Source: Blasia pusilla (taxonomy: Eukaryota > Marchantiophyta > Marchantiopsida > Blasiales). Taken from it: a stretch of DNA of 64,000 nt. The notes under the pieces are model-generated. The model was not told where the DNA came from and made no database searches. It saw nothing but the letters and a program-made list of their open reading frames with translations. Where the stretch lies: assembly GCA_050084515.1 (NCBI GenBank), contig CM114272.1:22568001-22632000 (forward strand), given 5' to 3'. Below are positions 33,967-46,500 of this stretch, one piece after another. Numbering within the stretch: position 1 is the first letter of the stretch; every line of letters starts with the position of its first letter. The position numbers were made by a program, and so were the translations under genes.

Positions 33967-35172
33967 ATGCTTTTCTGTCAGACGATGGAGCAGAGGACCA
34001 CTATGAGTCCGGAGCTGTGGATGTCGCTGCCGGAGGACGTTCTTCGACGAATTGTTGCGAAGCTTCCGTTTTCATGCTTCATCGAATTTCGAGCCGTGTG
34101 CAAGAGGTGGAACGCTATGATAACCTCTCCCGAGTTCCCGTGTCCAAGATCGCCACTCAAACCCGTGTTGCTAAATTTCTATGACTGGGAGCTCACGCTC
34201 TTCAACTCCAAGGCCAAGCTGTGGCAGGTGGAACCTCTGCCTTTTACTCGGAGCTCCACTCGTGCGACATCGCTGGACTTGGTGGCCTCAGCTGGCGGTC
34301 TGCTTTGTTTTGAGACCGAATTCTTCGGCCTGTTCATCGTTTGCAACCCTATCACGAAACGATGGAAAGAGGTGCGCATTCCTGGGAGACCCGGCGAAGA
34401 TGCTTACATGCCAGCCCCCATCCCCAGCAGAAATTCACGGGTCCAGCGGCCCCTCGGAGATCGAAGAGTGCTAGTGGGTCTGGTTGTGGATCCGGAATCT
34501 GGGCACTACAAGCTTGTTGTGGCAGGTGTGCACGAGGGCTCAGACTTTGCAACGCTGGTCTATAATTCGCTCACCTGCACGTGGAAGAGGGGCGCTCAGG
34601 TACCTCAAGGGAAGAAGTTTTTCGACAGCGATGTCCTGTCCTACAATGGGCGATTGTACTGCCTCGTGAAAAACCTCAAGAAACTGAAGGATATCTGTGT
34701 TTGGAAACTGCTGAGATACGATGTTGAGATCGACACATGGAGGGAATTGCCACTGCCAGATGACTTCTGTAGCATGTACAAGCTCGTAGGACACTGCGGG
34801 CAGGTTCTACTGCTCACCGAGAATCTGGTGCTGGAGCGTTACTCTTGGAGGTGGTTCTTCCAGATTTTCGAGATTCATGATGAGGAGGAGGGGGGGCCTT
34901 CGATGTCGCTCAGTAAGAAGGACATTCCTCTCATGCGCACTGACAGATTACGTGAAGCTTTGAATTTTCCGTGCGACATCTTGGGACAAGGAGACGTGAT
35001 ATATACCACCAGATCGTACTGGCAAAGTGACTCCATGTGCACCGCTGTATTGGTGATCGATTTCTCGACCAAATCTTACTCCAATTTGAGTCCTCTCGTA
35101 CATAAACACATGAACCGTGGACATCGAGATCTGTTCCATCTTTTCACGGCCTCACTCAGTGCTCGAGTCTGA
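33967..35172 (+). CDS. F-box protein with kelch-like/F-box-associated C-terminus
   Basis: A single uninterrupted 401-codon frame. The first in-frame ATG is 33,967; 33,985 (MEQRTTMSPELW) is equally possible, while the 78 bp upstream are open but begin with GTG. The F-box spans about residues 15-57: LPEDVLRRIVAKLPF, then FRAVCKRWNAMI. The C-terminal about 300 residues contain F-box-associated/kelch-like blocks such as LVASAGGLLCFE, FIVCNPITKRWKEV, LVGLVVDPESGHYKLVVAGV, LVYNSLTCTWKRG and WRELPLPDDF. F-box proteins of this class (resembling the At5g15710 group) bind SKP1 through the F-box and recruit substrates to SCF ubiquitin ligases. The substrate is unknown. It is intronless, common for this family. 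Confidence 0.88.
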   Translation: MLFCQTMEQRTTMSPELWMSLPEDVLRRIVAKLPFSCFIEFRAVCKRWNAMITSPEFPCPRSPLKPVLLNFYDWELTLFNSKAKLWQVEPLPFTRSSTRATSLDLVASAGGLLCFETEFFGLFIVCNPITKRWKEVRIPGRPGEDAYMPAPIPSRNSRVQRPLGDRRVLVGLVVDPESGHYKLVVAGVHEGSDFATLVYNSLTCTWKRGAQVPQGKKFFDSDVLSYNGRLYCLVKNLKKLKDICVWKLLRYDVEIDTWRELPLPDDFCSMYKLVGHCGQVLLLTENLVLERYSWRWFFQIFEIHDEEEGGPSMSLSKKDIPLMRTDRLREALNFPCDILGQGDVIYTTRSYWQSDSMCTAVLVIDFSTKSYSNLSPLVHKHMNRGHRDLFHLFTASLSARV

Positions 35173-36715
35173 TCATAGGTAGCTAGCTTCACATTCACAA
35201 ACCTGTTGCCCTATCTTGAGACGAGACAGCAGGCAGAGCTTGCCAGATGCAAACCTATTTCAAATGCTCTCTATGTGCTGCTGATGTTTCTGTCCTAATC
35301 TCTTTCTGTACAGAGGACGCCACCTCTTTCACTGATTTCCAGGGCAGTATTCCTCCCAAGAGTGCAGACTTTCTTCGGTTCCCTTCGGGAATTTCAATCC
35401 CGGTGATGTGCTTGAGTGGTGCACGATTCCTGTGTCGCCAAAAGCCTGTTTGTTGAGCGGAGGATAAGTTTGTAGCTGAGATTCTACTCATTAATATTGC
35501 CTGTCGTAGCCTTGTGGCCATACCCTCCTTGCGGTTGGACGGTGCTAGAAACTGGGATGCGTGTACATGGAGGAAGAAGTGGAGAAAGTACCCGGTGAGA
35601 GAGGGAGACACTCATATGGTGTGACTGCTTTGTGGGTGAGACTGACTGACAGGGTTGGATTGACCATATTCGAGCAGGATTCTAGCCTGGTACACTATTT
35701 TCTTCGATTTCACTCAGTGCACCATGAGTGCAGTAAGTGTACATTTGGCTTGGCGGAGCATAGGGATTTTTCCTCCCTGCATTGTATGCTGAGGTTGTTG
35801 GCATTGCTGATTCGACAACCCCATTGAATTGCTAGGGAGCTGGCAGCAAGGTCTAAAACACATGCCAATGCGCCTGACTTGAAGAAGCTGTCTCCAACCC
35901 ATTCCACGCAATGCCAGAGGGATTCAATTTTGGAAGGCCCAGCAGCCTATGAGGTGTTCACTCTGGTGCATTACTCACTTTTTCAATGTCATAAGCAGAT
36001 GGACGAAGAAGAAGAGGATGAAGTCATAAATCGGCTTCTTCCACTCCATAAGAGCTTCTGGTGCCGCAAAGAGCTACGCTAAAATATTTGTTTGGAATAA
36101 AGAGCAGGACAGGACCAGTCCAGACAGTCCATAGAAAGGGACAGATACTGTGGGTTCTGTACATGAAGTGATATCACGAAGGTCTGTCCAGGTTTCACTC
36201 AGAATTGTGGTTTTCTCAGCTTCCATTAGAGCTCCAAAACAGACTTACTTGTCGGTGATAACTGACTCTGCTCGTGCGAAGTCATCATGTTTCTACTGCG
36301 AATTCGATGCCTTATGAAGAGAGTGCAACTTGACACTTCATGGAAGGAGATTTCCATTCCGGTCTAGAACATCACGACAGGATCAATAGGACATCCACTG
36401 CTGAATAATGTTCTGCTCTGGGGATTTGGAAGGCTAGTCGTCCACGTTCTTGCTTTCAACGGATATGGTGACTGAGCTGGAAAAGGTGATGGGCGGGAAG
36501 TTGAATGTAGGCAATTGCAGTTTCTATGTACAGTTCCGAAATTTCCTAGGCTTTGGTGGCTGTGCTCACGCTCTCCACATTCCTCGTGTGATTTTAAACG
36601 TGTCTGTAACATCGTATTTCCAGATTGGGTTTTTTGAGATTTTTCATCTGCGAACAGGGGAGGGGGTATGTGACACTGATGTCCACGAAATGGGGAGGAC
36701 ATCTCTCTCTCAAGC
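35173..36715. other. 3' flank of the F-box gene and intergenic sequence
   Basis: No coding segment was recognised. Short frames on both strands lack motifs. A plus frame ending at 36,082 contains an acidic run (DEEEEDE), which is not enough to call a gene. Confidence 0.4.
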
Positions 36716-37007
36716 ACCGTCCAACCAGGGTGCGGGGTCTATGGTCGCATGGCTACGACAGGCACTACTTAATGAGTACAGTCTCTCTCTCTCAAGCAAG
36801 GCTACGACAGTCACTACTTAATGAGTACATTCTCTCTCGCAAGCAACGCTGCGACAGGCACTACTTAACGAGTACAGTACGTCCAATCAGGGTGCGGGGT
36901 CTACGGTACTACTTAAAGGGTAGAGTCTCTATACGACAGGCAAGGCTACGGTCGCAGGGCTAGGACAGGTACTACTTAATGTGTACAGTCCCTCTCTGGC
37001 GTGGGCT
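36716..37007 (+). repeat. Minisatellite, about 48-bp unit
   Basis: Imperfect units built on GGCTACGACAGGCACTACTT, then AATGAGTACAGTCTCTCTCT, occur at about 36,752, 36,800 and 36,848, with a diverged copy at 36,955. A second motif, CAGGGTGCGGGGTCTA, appears at 36,727 and 36,888. Higher-order rearrangement of the units is visible. Confidence 0.75.
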
Positions 37008-38928
37008 GAAGCAAGCTGGGACTCTGAATGAAACTTGAAATGTTGAACGATATTAAGTGGGAAGAAACGCATTGATGATTTTTCGGAATATCAAGTGGTA
37101 GACTTGTTAATTTTTTGTGATATATGCAAAACGAAAGATATACGTAAGGGCCTAAAATAATCCTGAAAATTCCTTTAAAATTTTACTTTTTGACAAAAGT
37201 ATAAAGGACAATATATGTTTTTCCGTCTAAATAGAAGGTGGGAAGGGATCCTTTAACCAAGAAATAGAAAGAAAACTTTGAATGGTGATAAAAAAACAAA
37301 CTTTAAATTTTAAAAAAATCAGAGCCATGATTGATAACTGTTTTTCTCTACTGTTGAGGTTTCACCCTAAACCCCCAACAACCATCACGACTGTACTCTC
37401 GACAGTTGGGAACTTGGGGTTACACCTTTAGGCCGTAAAACTTAGCCATGTGGTCGAGAGCTGCACTTGTTTTCATGGTCCATCTAGCGCAGTAACCCTT
37501 CTCATCCGTCTGTAAATCAGCATACACTATCCCCCAGTACCAGGGTCACCAAACTCTACTCCAGGAAAGAGTAGATTGGGCTTGCGAGTTGAAATTGAAA
37601 AGAGTTGATGCAGTACCACCTTGAAGTAATGGTTTTTCGCATTGCGGATGCAGACTGCAAGGTCTGGGGAAAGTACTTCGAGAGGTCACGCTCTGGACTT
37701 CAATCGAAAAGGTCCCTCGGTGTGTTCGAGGTGGTTTTGGGGATTCGTCCAGCCAGTAGTTCTGAGGGGGAAAGCAGGTTTGAGAGACCGAATTCGACTA
37801 TTGTGTCATTACTGTGGGTGCCAAGATCTTTCACTCCCCATCGCCAGAGAAGCAGAGACCACAGCACAAATGTCAAGGGTTGGAGGATTGGCCTCTTGTG
37901 CGCTCCAGTAGGTGCTCTCAAGCTGTGGGCTTACTTTAGGGGTGTGACAAGAGCCGGAAAGACAGGTTGTCTGGTTTTGGTACAAGGACGAGATATGGCG
38001 ATCGTTAGTGGATGCATTTGAGGAGTAAGAGCTACGAGAGAATGGTACACTTGAATCTTGTTACAACTGTTCTGGTAGGGTGGAGTGCAAAGTCAGCTAG
38101 TTCGGCCTCTTCATTGCTTACACACATGTCACAAATGGAGGCAAGGAGCCTACGGAACAACTCTCCACGATTAGAAAAAAACTGCGAAATTCGTTAATCT
38201 ACCCACAAATGAAAGTAGCTATCCTCTACACCGTCGTAGACAAGCTGCAAGTGCCTTCCATGCTCAACCTGAAAATGACGACCACACATGCGGTGAGAAA
38301 CAATGTACACTAATTCACCAAGTGTGAGCTTTTCAGAAAAGAAGTGACACTCAGAAGACAGGCTTCCTGCCACGGAAAGCCCTTCCATCCTAATAAAATC
38401 GCTCTCTACAGAAATCGGGCAATTGAGGGTATCCGAGAGTTGTCTGCCCCGATCGCTCCCCCTCAGCCGAACGAAACTAAGTTAGGAATGGGGTGCTCGT
38501 TCCGAGATTCTGGAGTTCTTCCATGAAGCACTCGGTCTATCTGGTGTTTTCTGGGTCGTCCTTGGTGTGGATATTATTGAAGGTGTGACTACGGATAGAA
38601 AGCTAGACGCTGAAGGCACATTCGTCGGCTTGGATAACCTCCGTGCCATAGTCATAGTTATCTTCTTTGCAGTTTACAAGAGGAAATGAGCGAATTTCTA
38701 CTCATGAATTGATTGGAGTCTGTTAGATGGTTATAAGACGCAAGGAACTGGGATGGGAGCAGAAAGTAGAATGTGAGAGGACTGGCATTCGAAAGTCGGG
38801 AGTGGTTACCAGACTGAGTGAGGAGCTTCCTATCGTCAGGGCACGATGCTCGTCAATGGAATTAACTTCAGTTGAGAGGTGACCTCGAGAGAGGAGAAAT
38901 TACAAATGGGTGCAGCAGCAGGCAGTTT
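37008..38928. other. Intergenic, no recognised gene
   Basis: 37,020-37,330 is AT-rich. A plus frame of 138 codons (37,605-38,021) overlaps other open frames but shows no convincing family motif. The rest has scattered short frames only. Confidence 0.35.
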
Positions 38929-39789
38929 TTAGCTATGGGGATAGGTTACTGGAGTCGGAGAACAGGCGTGGTAAATTGAGAGAGCGTACTGAGGGGTGGA
39001 TTTCACATTGGAGATGGTTTCCGTGAACTTCCTACGTTCGATGGTGAGGCGAAGCCAGCATGCATTCACTCTCTTCACCAAAGTCTCGAGTTGAGTAACG
39101 CAGGCGTTGTCCAACATGTCTTTGATGGGGATTAACGACAGGGATGCGGCGGTTTCCTGAAGTTCCCGATAGGCAAAGGCGACGGTGCTTTTTTGCACCA
39201 GAACTCTACAGAGATTCGTTTCCAAATCTTTCTCCCACTGCGTCTGCAGCTCTGTGTATCTGGCCTGCGCTTCTTCCGCTGCGAATTTCGACACCCTGGC
39301 CAGCTCCTCCGCCCTGCGAAACGAATTTTCTGCCTTTCGTTGAGCCTTCTTGGCGATTCGTGCAGCGTCCTCCGCCCGACGCACTGCATTACTAGCCTGC
39401 AAGACCCGGGATCGTGCCTCATCCGACATCCGCTGATTGTCTTCATGTTTAGATATGCAGACAAGGGCCTCCCGCTCCAACTCCTTCACGGCCTCCAGGC
39501 TTGTGAAAGAGCTATTGATAGTGCGGTCCACACCCGCATCTTCCCCTTCTGCCGCCTCCACAGGTAGCCGATCGGGGTCGAGCTTGAGCTTTTTCAATGG
39601 GGGCGACGACCCTTTCCCGTTCGCCGTCCAATGACTTCCTCCTTCTCCATCTCGCCTTTTGGCTCCCCCTGCTGCGCTTCTACCATCGCCGGACTCTTCA
39701 TTTGGGCCCTCCATTCCTGCGCGCGGGACTCTTGGACCTTCCCTTCTTGCCTGTACCGAACCCATCCATCTTCTCTGCGCGGTCCGCAT
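38929..39789 (-). CDS. Coiled-coil protein of unknown function, probably nuclear
   Basis: The frame runs from the first in-frame ATG at 39,789 to a stop at 38,929, 286 residues; the open frame extends upstream to 39,858 without an ATG. The N-terminus (about 1-90) is Arg/Gly/Ser-rich and low in complexity, ending in PPLKKLKLDPDRLP, a plausible nuclear localisation signal. Residues about 115-205 form a long heptad-rich helix with Ala/Arg/Glu repeats (ASNAVRRAEDAARIAKKAQR, KAENSFRRAEELARVSKFAA). The C-terminus has AFAYRELQETAASLSLIP and a further helix. I do not recognise a family. It is same-strand and downstream of CPSF100, 786 bp away. Codon use resembles the neighbouring genes, which supports a real gene. 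Confidence 0.6.
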   Translation of the reverse strand: MRTAQRRWMGSVQARREGPRVPRAGMEGPNEESGDGRSAAGGAKRRDGEGGSHWTANGKGSSPPLKKLKLDPDRLPVEAAEGEDAGVDRTINSSFTSLEAVKELEREALVCISKHEDNQRMSDEARSRVLQASNAVRRAEDAARIAKKAQRKAENSFRRAEELARVSKFAAEEAQARYTELQTQWEKDLETNLCRVLVQKSTVAFAYRELQETAASLSLIPIKDMLDNACVTQLETLVKRVNACWLRLTIERRKFTETISNVKSTPQYALSIYHACSPTPVTYPHS

Positions 39790-39859
39790 TCGAGCAATTC
39801 TCGTTCCTGCACGAAGCTTCAAGCCCCCAAGGAAGGAAACCACCTCGCCGTGTTTCACA

Positions 39860-40570
39860 CTATCATTGGAGGAATTCTCGCTTCTGGCACCGACATTCGA
39901 CTCCCCCTACCTTTCACATTCTCTGGCATTCTTCTGATCATTTGAGAAGTTCTCACATTCTGCAAATGGCAAGCCTGCACAGAAAAATCCTCTACACAAC
40001 CAGACTACGACCTAAACTCGGAACCGTTTTGTTGTTTATTCTATCCATGACAATTAAGGAGTGCCAAAAAAGGCTCCCAAATTTCACAAATTCACACCAA
40101 ATACCAAGTGTAACTGCAAATGTTTCACCTTTTTCTTTCTGACCTGGATTGTCGGTACTCCATCTGTACTTTCCTTCGCTACTACACTGGGAGTAGAAAA
40201 AGGACCAATAAAATGGGAAATCTGTGACTTGAAGCGGAGGGATAGAGGTCGCACATGTGAAAACGGCGACGACAATTACCACCATCCAATCACTTCGCCC
40301 CTTGAAACACAGATGCTTCTCACTATGAGGGTGAGCGACTTGCTGAACGAGTAGGGAGTCGAGAGGTTCTTAACGCCACAAACACTCGCACAAAGATTGC
40401 AGTGGTATAGGACGCTCATAAAACAAGCTTAGTGGAACTGAAGGAGAACACCATTCTGGTGATTCTTCTGATTGTCAAAAATTTCAGCGCTCAATTATGA
40501 TACAGGATGTACCGAAAGCACGTTGACGCTACCAACTTATCACTATCTCTACAAAAATGTCCTAGGCGAA
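39860..40570. other. Intergenic between the coiled-coil gene and CPSF100
   Basis: Contains the presumed promoter of the coiled-coil gene and the 3' flank of CPSF100. Short frames here have no motif. Confidence 0.4.
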
Positions 40571-40574
40571 TATC

Positions 40575-43500
40575 CTAGAGCATGTAAAACTGGGAATACA
40601 AAAGTTCCCGTATTCTGTAATAGTCGTCGCATAATGGGCCTTCAATTACTAATTGTTGTCCACCGCTCTGCAAGGGTCAAAGTAGCATTCACGTCAACTA
40701 ATGTACATCAACGGATATTCGAAGTGAAAAGAACTAAGGCATGAACAAGTTTCTCAACGATGGTGGGTGAGTTGCCAAGACCGGAAGGAAGACCTAGAAC
40801 ACGAGTAATCTATGTTTCTTGTTGGAACTGAGAGACATTAGGGTCTTTCCCTTGACTACCTTCGGCAGCATTACCAGTTTTCTATGTATTACTTAAAAGA
40901 GAAATCCATACCTTTCTTACTGCAATATTCTCTCCACATCGTAGGACACCGCCAGCAAATTCAGCCTGCAAATCCAAAAGAAACTTGCATAAAAAAATGC
41001 ACCCTTCTTGCTCCCGATATTAGTTTTTTGCAACAAACTTAGTACAGACCATCATAAGCATAGTCCCCAACTCTTCGAAGGTTGGTTGTGGTTCAATTTA
41101 CTCACTTGAACACCCTTGGTGGCCAAAAGTTGCTTGAAATCGGCTAGGCGGAGGTCACCGACATACACAGCCTTATGGGGTAGTGGAGTGTCAGAAAGAG
41201 GGAGCAGTGGCAGCATATCATCTTCTTCCGCTCCCACCTCGCCATCAACCCAGGCAAGCTCGTAGTCCCCTAGCTGAGCCCAAATACCAAACCACATCTG
41301 AATGAGATTTAATTGACACAACTGCATCTTGAGAATATTTAACACCGTCACATTTTGTTGGCTTGGCTGCTGGGACATTTCCATGCTCCCACTAATTCGT
41401 CTCCTTGCAGGGATCCTCTCCCAAGGGATCAAAACAAAATTCTGCAGGGCAAGTCTCACCTTTCTGAATAGCACGTTGCTCATAAGGCGTTCCGTCAGCC
41501 TCACCTGATTAACCACCAACCACCCACCATTGGTATCCTTCATTTATTTGTGATCTAATATACCCTATGCCGAACTTGTAGAATACAAAGGTGAATCTCT
41601 GTGCTGTGTGGAGGAAACGATATGCTGCAAATACCTCCAAGCAATCTATGCTAAGAGATAATTCAGTCGTTCACAACACGTCCCCAGCTACTTCTCCGAA
41701 CTATTAACCTTGCAAAGTAGGACTCCTTCCCAATTTGAACGTGTCTCCTCACTTCAGCCAGCCTTCTAGAGTGTCAGTGTACCTGGACGTGAAGCAACTG
41801 ATTTTCTCACCTTATAAGCAGAAAGATCAGATGTTATGTCAACTGTCTCTGAAAGTCGTGGAGCATAGACAAACTGGCAAATATTCTTTTGGCAGTGTTG
41901 TCTCAAGTGTTCTGTGGCCTCAGCTGATCCATGAACCAGAACCTAAAATGCCAAGACACTCTTCAGAAAGCTGACCCATAGTACAAAACCCAAACATGTT
42001 CTAAATGGCACTGCTCAGTGACAGGGTCCTTACCAATTTCAAGGGGGCAACATGTGCCAGTATGTTCTTAATGGACTTCCCATCAGATCGCCCCTCATAA
42101 TCCATGTAGTGAAGTGCACATCTGACTTGCACCTGTCCCATAAACATAAACATGATAAACAACTATAAATGTCTTTTCTTGGTCCATAAGCAAGAAAAGT
42201 CTTTTCTTGGTCTACTACTCCTCCTTTCCAGGAATTTTGATCTTTTGGTTTGCTCATTCTCTTGGTAGCATAATTATTCTGAATTCCGCACTCCTTTAGG
42301 TCCTGCAATTCACTGCCCTTTAGATATTCACTGCACTTCTGCTAGCCAGTGAATTTAAATTGATCCCCTCCACTTGTGTCTAGATACCCAAAAATTCAAT
42401 AGCTTTAACTTAGATGATTCAATTCAGAAATCTTACATTATATAGAGTCATAATGTACCAAGAATATATCCTACCGTGATGTCTTCCAGGACAACTTTGG
42501 AAGGCTTTTCACTCAAGTACGTTTCCTCGGTCTCCCCATCTGCTTTCTCTTCCCCATTTGTTGCAGGTCCCTGAGGTGATAACAGGCAACTCAAAAAAAT
42601 GACAAAAAGAACTCTTTCTTATGGAGAAATTGAAAGAAAGATAGGCATGTGAGCCGAGAAGAGATGCAATCCTGGCCTAACATGATGTCAATGGCATCCT
42701 AAGGACTGCATAATTGTTGTTCTTCTTAAAAGAGAGAAAATTTACCTGCTGGGTTTGGTTATAATCCATCATCTCTTCATCCTTTGCTATGTAATCATCG
42801 GGATTGATTATCTCTCCATACTCATCCCAATCACTTGCTCTCTCATGGAAAGGAAACATCGGTGCCACAGAATTGGGTGCCATGGTAAACCCCTCAATGA
42901 GGACATCACGTTGAGATGCACCAGACGAAAACTTTTTGGCTCCTAATTTCAGAACACGAAATATGCATGACAGCAACTTAAGATCCAGACCACATAAGTT
43001 TCCCAGATCATGAGAATTTGAGGAATATCAGAACCAAACCCTAATACTCTGCTACTGATTTCAGCTTCAGGTAGAGTACATTACTCTTAGCTCCCTCAAG
43101 TATCACCTCTCTGGGACTGAGAGCTATCTGCAAGGTGACGTAACTGGAAGAAAAAAAGGGTAGCAAAACAAAGATAAAAACTTCTGATAACCATTAGAAG
43201 CTGGGCAGTTACTGCCAGCGTGCCTTTGAACATGCTGCAGGGCCTACCTTCAATAGACTTGACAGGTTCAACACTGACTGCAGCTGTAGGTCCTGTAACA
43301 ACACCACGTGGAGATGTCCCGCCCTCTTCAACTTCAATGCTTGCCTTCAAAGCCTCCTGCATAGCCCGATTTTGCTCCTCATGGGCTTTAAGCTCCTCAC
43401 CACTCAGGGGGATTTTCTTGCTCATGGTCACCTTCACAACCTTTGGGGGAGGCTCTGCTTGAAGTTTGCGAGACAAGGTGCCCACCTATTACAGTTTCAG

Positions 43501-46500
43501 GAAATAGAGACAGTAATCAATTTCTCTTTACGTATTTTATGTTCTGAGCAAATTGGCTGTAAATTATCCAAAATACAAAACTTCTAATTATGAAAAACAC
43601 AAGAACCCACGAGGAGGTAGATGAACTCAAGAAGAATGATAGAGTTAACATGCCAAAGTTTGATAGCCCCCGGGACAGGGACATTGCATGCACTGAGAAA
43701 TAGGAAAGACCCCGCAGACTGACAGTAAATAAAGTGTAAGAGGGCAGACAAAGAAAATGTAAAAGAGATTCAAGATCTTATTTTATCTAGACAAGGGACT
43801 CTGGAAAATTCAAAACCCTATCTTCAGGCCGTGTATTGTTAAAGAACGTGTCAGCGGTACTTTGACCAAGGCTTTCTCCCTGCAGATCTTCCGATCCATC
43901 ATAAAGTTGGTCTTCCAGTGTTATTAAAACTTTACCTGTCCCCTTTCAGTGAAGAGAACAAGGTTGTTTGGATCCGTTGCCAACTCTACGAAAAGCTCCC
44001 GAGCAAACCCTGCTTCGAGGCTGGCCATAGACGCAAAGACCACCTGGCACATGGTCAACTCTCATATGAATACACTTGTGGCATATTTGCTACCGAAAAA
44101 TGAAGTGGGTGTAGTACCTCCTGTTTGCCTTTCTCATTTAGTGATTCTAAAACCAGTGATACAGTACTTTAATAAGTTCACAGATCTGATTAGACCACTA
44201 AAATGATCAGAAGGACAAGCTCATGAAACTGAACTCCAGGAAAGAAAAATACCTTGGGCCCAGCCGGTAGATCATCAAGCTCCTTTCTAGTGTGACATAA
44301 CTTAAGATATCTAAAGCCAAGAACCAATAAAATGTATCAACCACATGAATACATCAGAGCAACCGTGCCTCTTGGCAAGATTCCCTCAACCGGACAAAAA
44401 CTCTTCTAAAGATGGATTACTGTAGGGATGAGGACTTGCAAGACAGTTTCAGTTAGTAACTACCATCAGAAATATTTCAACCATTCATTAATGAAAGTCT
44501 GACCCTATCCATACACACCACCACACATTCCCAAACCCCACCCGCATATCAGAAACGACTGTGAACATAATTCAGAGAGGGCTGGTGGATAGGCAAACCA
44601 CGTTCTTAACTTACTTCAGGACAAAAGAGTTGTCTCTGGTGTGTTCAAAGGATTTGGCAATAGCATCACTCATCCACTCCAATAGACTCTTTGCAAACTC
44701 TAGTGTGCTGTAGGAAACATTGGTGAGTAAGGCCATGGGAAAATTCAGCTTGTCAACTGCCCAGCACTGCATTAAAACAAGCAAGACATGATATCAGCAA
44801 GAGTTTGATCTGCTTCTTTTTTTGGTAAGTCTCTTTTTGTTTATATTTCTTAGTTCAATGGCCCATGTGAAACTATCGTAATGAACAGATAAATTATTTG
44901 GAGTAATAATAGCAAATGGAAATGATAAACACATGAGTAAATCTTAATCAAAAAAATTGTCAGAAATAATGTCTTAGAGACCAAAACTGACATGAACAAT
45001 TTCATTTTTTTAAGAAAAGACACATGGCATTTATTCAAAGTTTACCATTCCTAAAACCCTGACTCAAACAGTATAGACGTCTGACATACTTATTAAAGAT
45101 AGCCTGGAGCAATGGTCCTCCCAAGAAACTGGAGCTAAACATTTCTCGGGATTTCTACAAAGTTATCAGGGACAGCTTCTCAAATATTATGAATAAATGA
45201 TAGTCAGTCCGTACTGACGATGGACAAACAGTTGACAGGGTTTGAGATTCTTTGATTTGTCAAGATCTTGAGAGGATCACCAATGATGGGTAGCACATAA
45301 TTCAAATTAAATGTTTGGTCTTGAATACTATACCTTATCCAAATAGAGCACAAGCTCAAGGACTCGCCCTGCAGTCTCAACAGGCAGGAGCACATTGCCT
45401 CCTGCTCGCAAAGCTTTCAAAATTACATCTGCCAACCCTCAAAGTATGTGAGTCACTCCCAGAAAAAATGTGGGCAGTTCATAATGTTGATTAAACACCA
45501 AGGACAACAAACAGGCATATGGCAGAAAAAACCTTGGGTTGCTTTCATCTGTTGAGTCCAACAAATAAATGTTACCTAGTATAAGCTAAAGCCATCACCA
45601 ATTTCCAAAGGACTACTGTATTGGGTAACATATTCTACAGACAACAGACTAAGATCATGAAGGATGGAATTGCATCCCCTTCAATCAACAGATCAATTGA
45701 AGGGGATTGGACACCGGCACGTTTCTCTAGTTTACATCCCAAAGGTAAGGAAACTAACCTAGAAACTCAGCATCCCTTTGTTTTTGTAAAGGTTGATTGT
45801 TCAGAGCATTGTATGAATCGGTGATGAGCACTGCAGGTCGCACAAACGACTGCAGGACCGTACCATTCAAATGCCTATGACATTTACATAAATCTCCATT
45901 AGAACAACATGAAATCCCAAGGTATTCATAATGCAAATATGATCATGCATGTCTTTGGCATGTGGCTAAAAGGACCTGAGACAACTACTTCAATGGAGAA
46001 ATACACCACGAACATCTCCATTTGAGTTCTTCAGACATGTGCAAAAGTCTTGGTCAATATGAGACCGAACACATATATCTCTGAAGTTTATTTAAAACTC
46101 TACTCTGAAAGGAGATCACAAGTAATTGGACTGGCCTATGAAAAGCTTTCATTAAACTGCTGCAGCTAAAATTTGAAGCCTTGTATACCTTTCTTTACGA
46201 TGATTGAAGTCCACAGCATATATGATGTCCTCTGTATCTACAGATATTTTCCACACAGTTCCCCCTAAGAGACGGCCCGCAGCATAAGGAGTTATAGTGA
46301 TGCCTTCCCCTTTACCTGATCAGTCCACAGACCAAGTCAATGAAATATGAGATAAATCCTTCAAGTTGAAATCAAAGAATGAACACCAAGCACTGGCCAG
46401 GATGGCATCCATGAGAAATGAAGTTCGTCACAACTTGACCAGTGCATGCAACCTCAGCCATAATCCTGTCTACAATAGGAAAAAAATTTATGAAAAGACA

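Noticed and set aside
37605-38021. Plus frame considered as a retroelement gag zinc knuckle (CHYCGCQD in one frame)
   Set aside because: The spacing of His and the last Cys does not fit CCHC and frames change; no gag context.
39597-40142. 181-codon plus-strand frame
   Set aside because: It overlaps the coiled-coil gene on the opposite strand and shows no motif. The minus frame has the protein-like composition.
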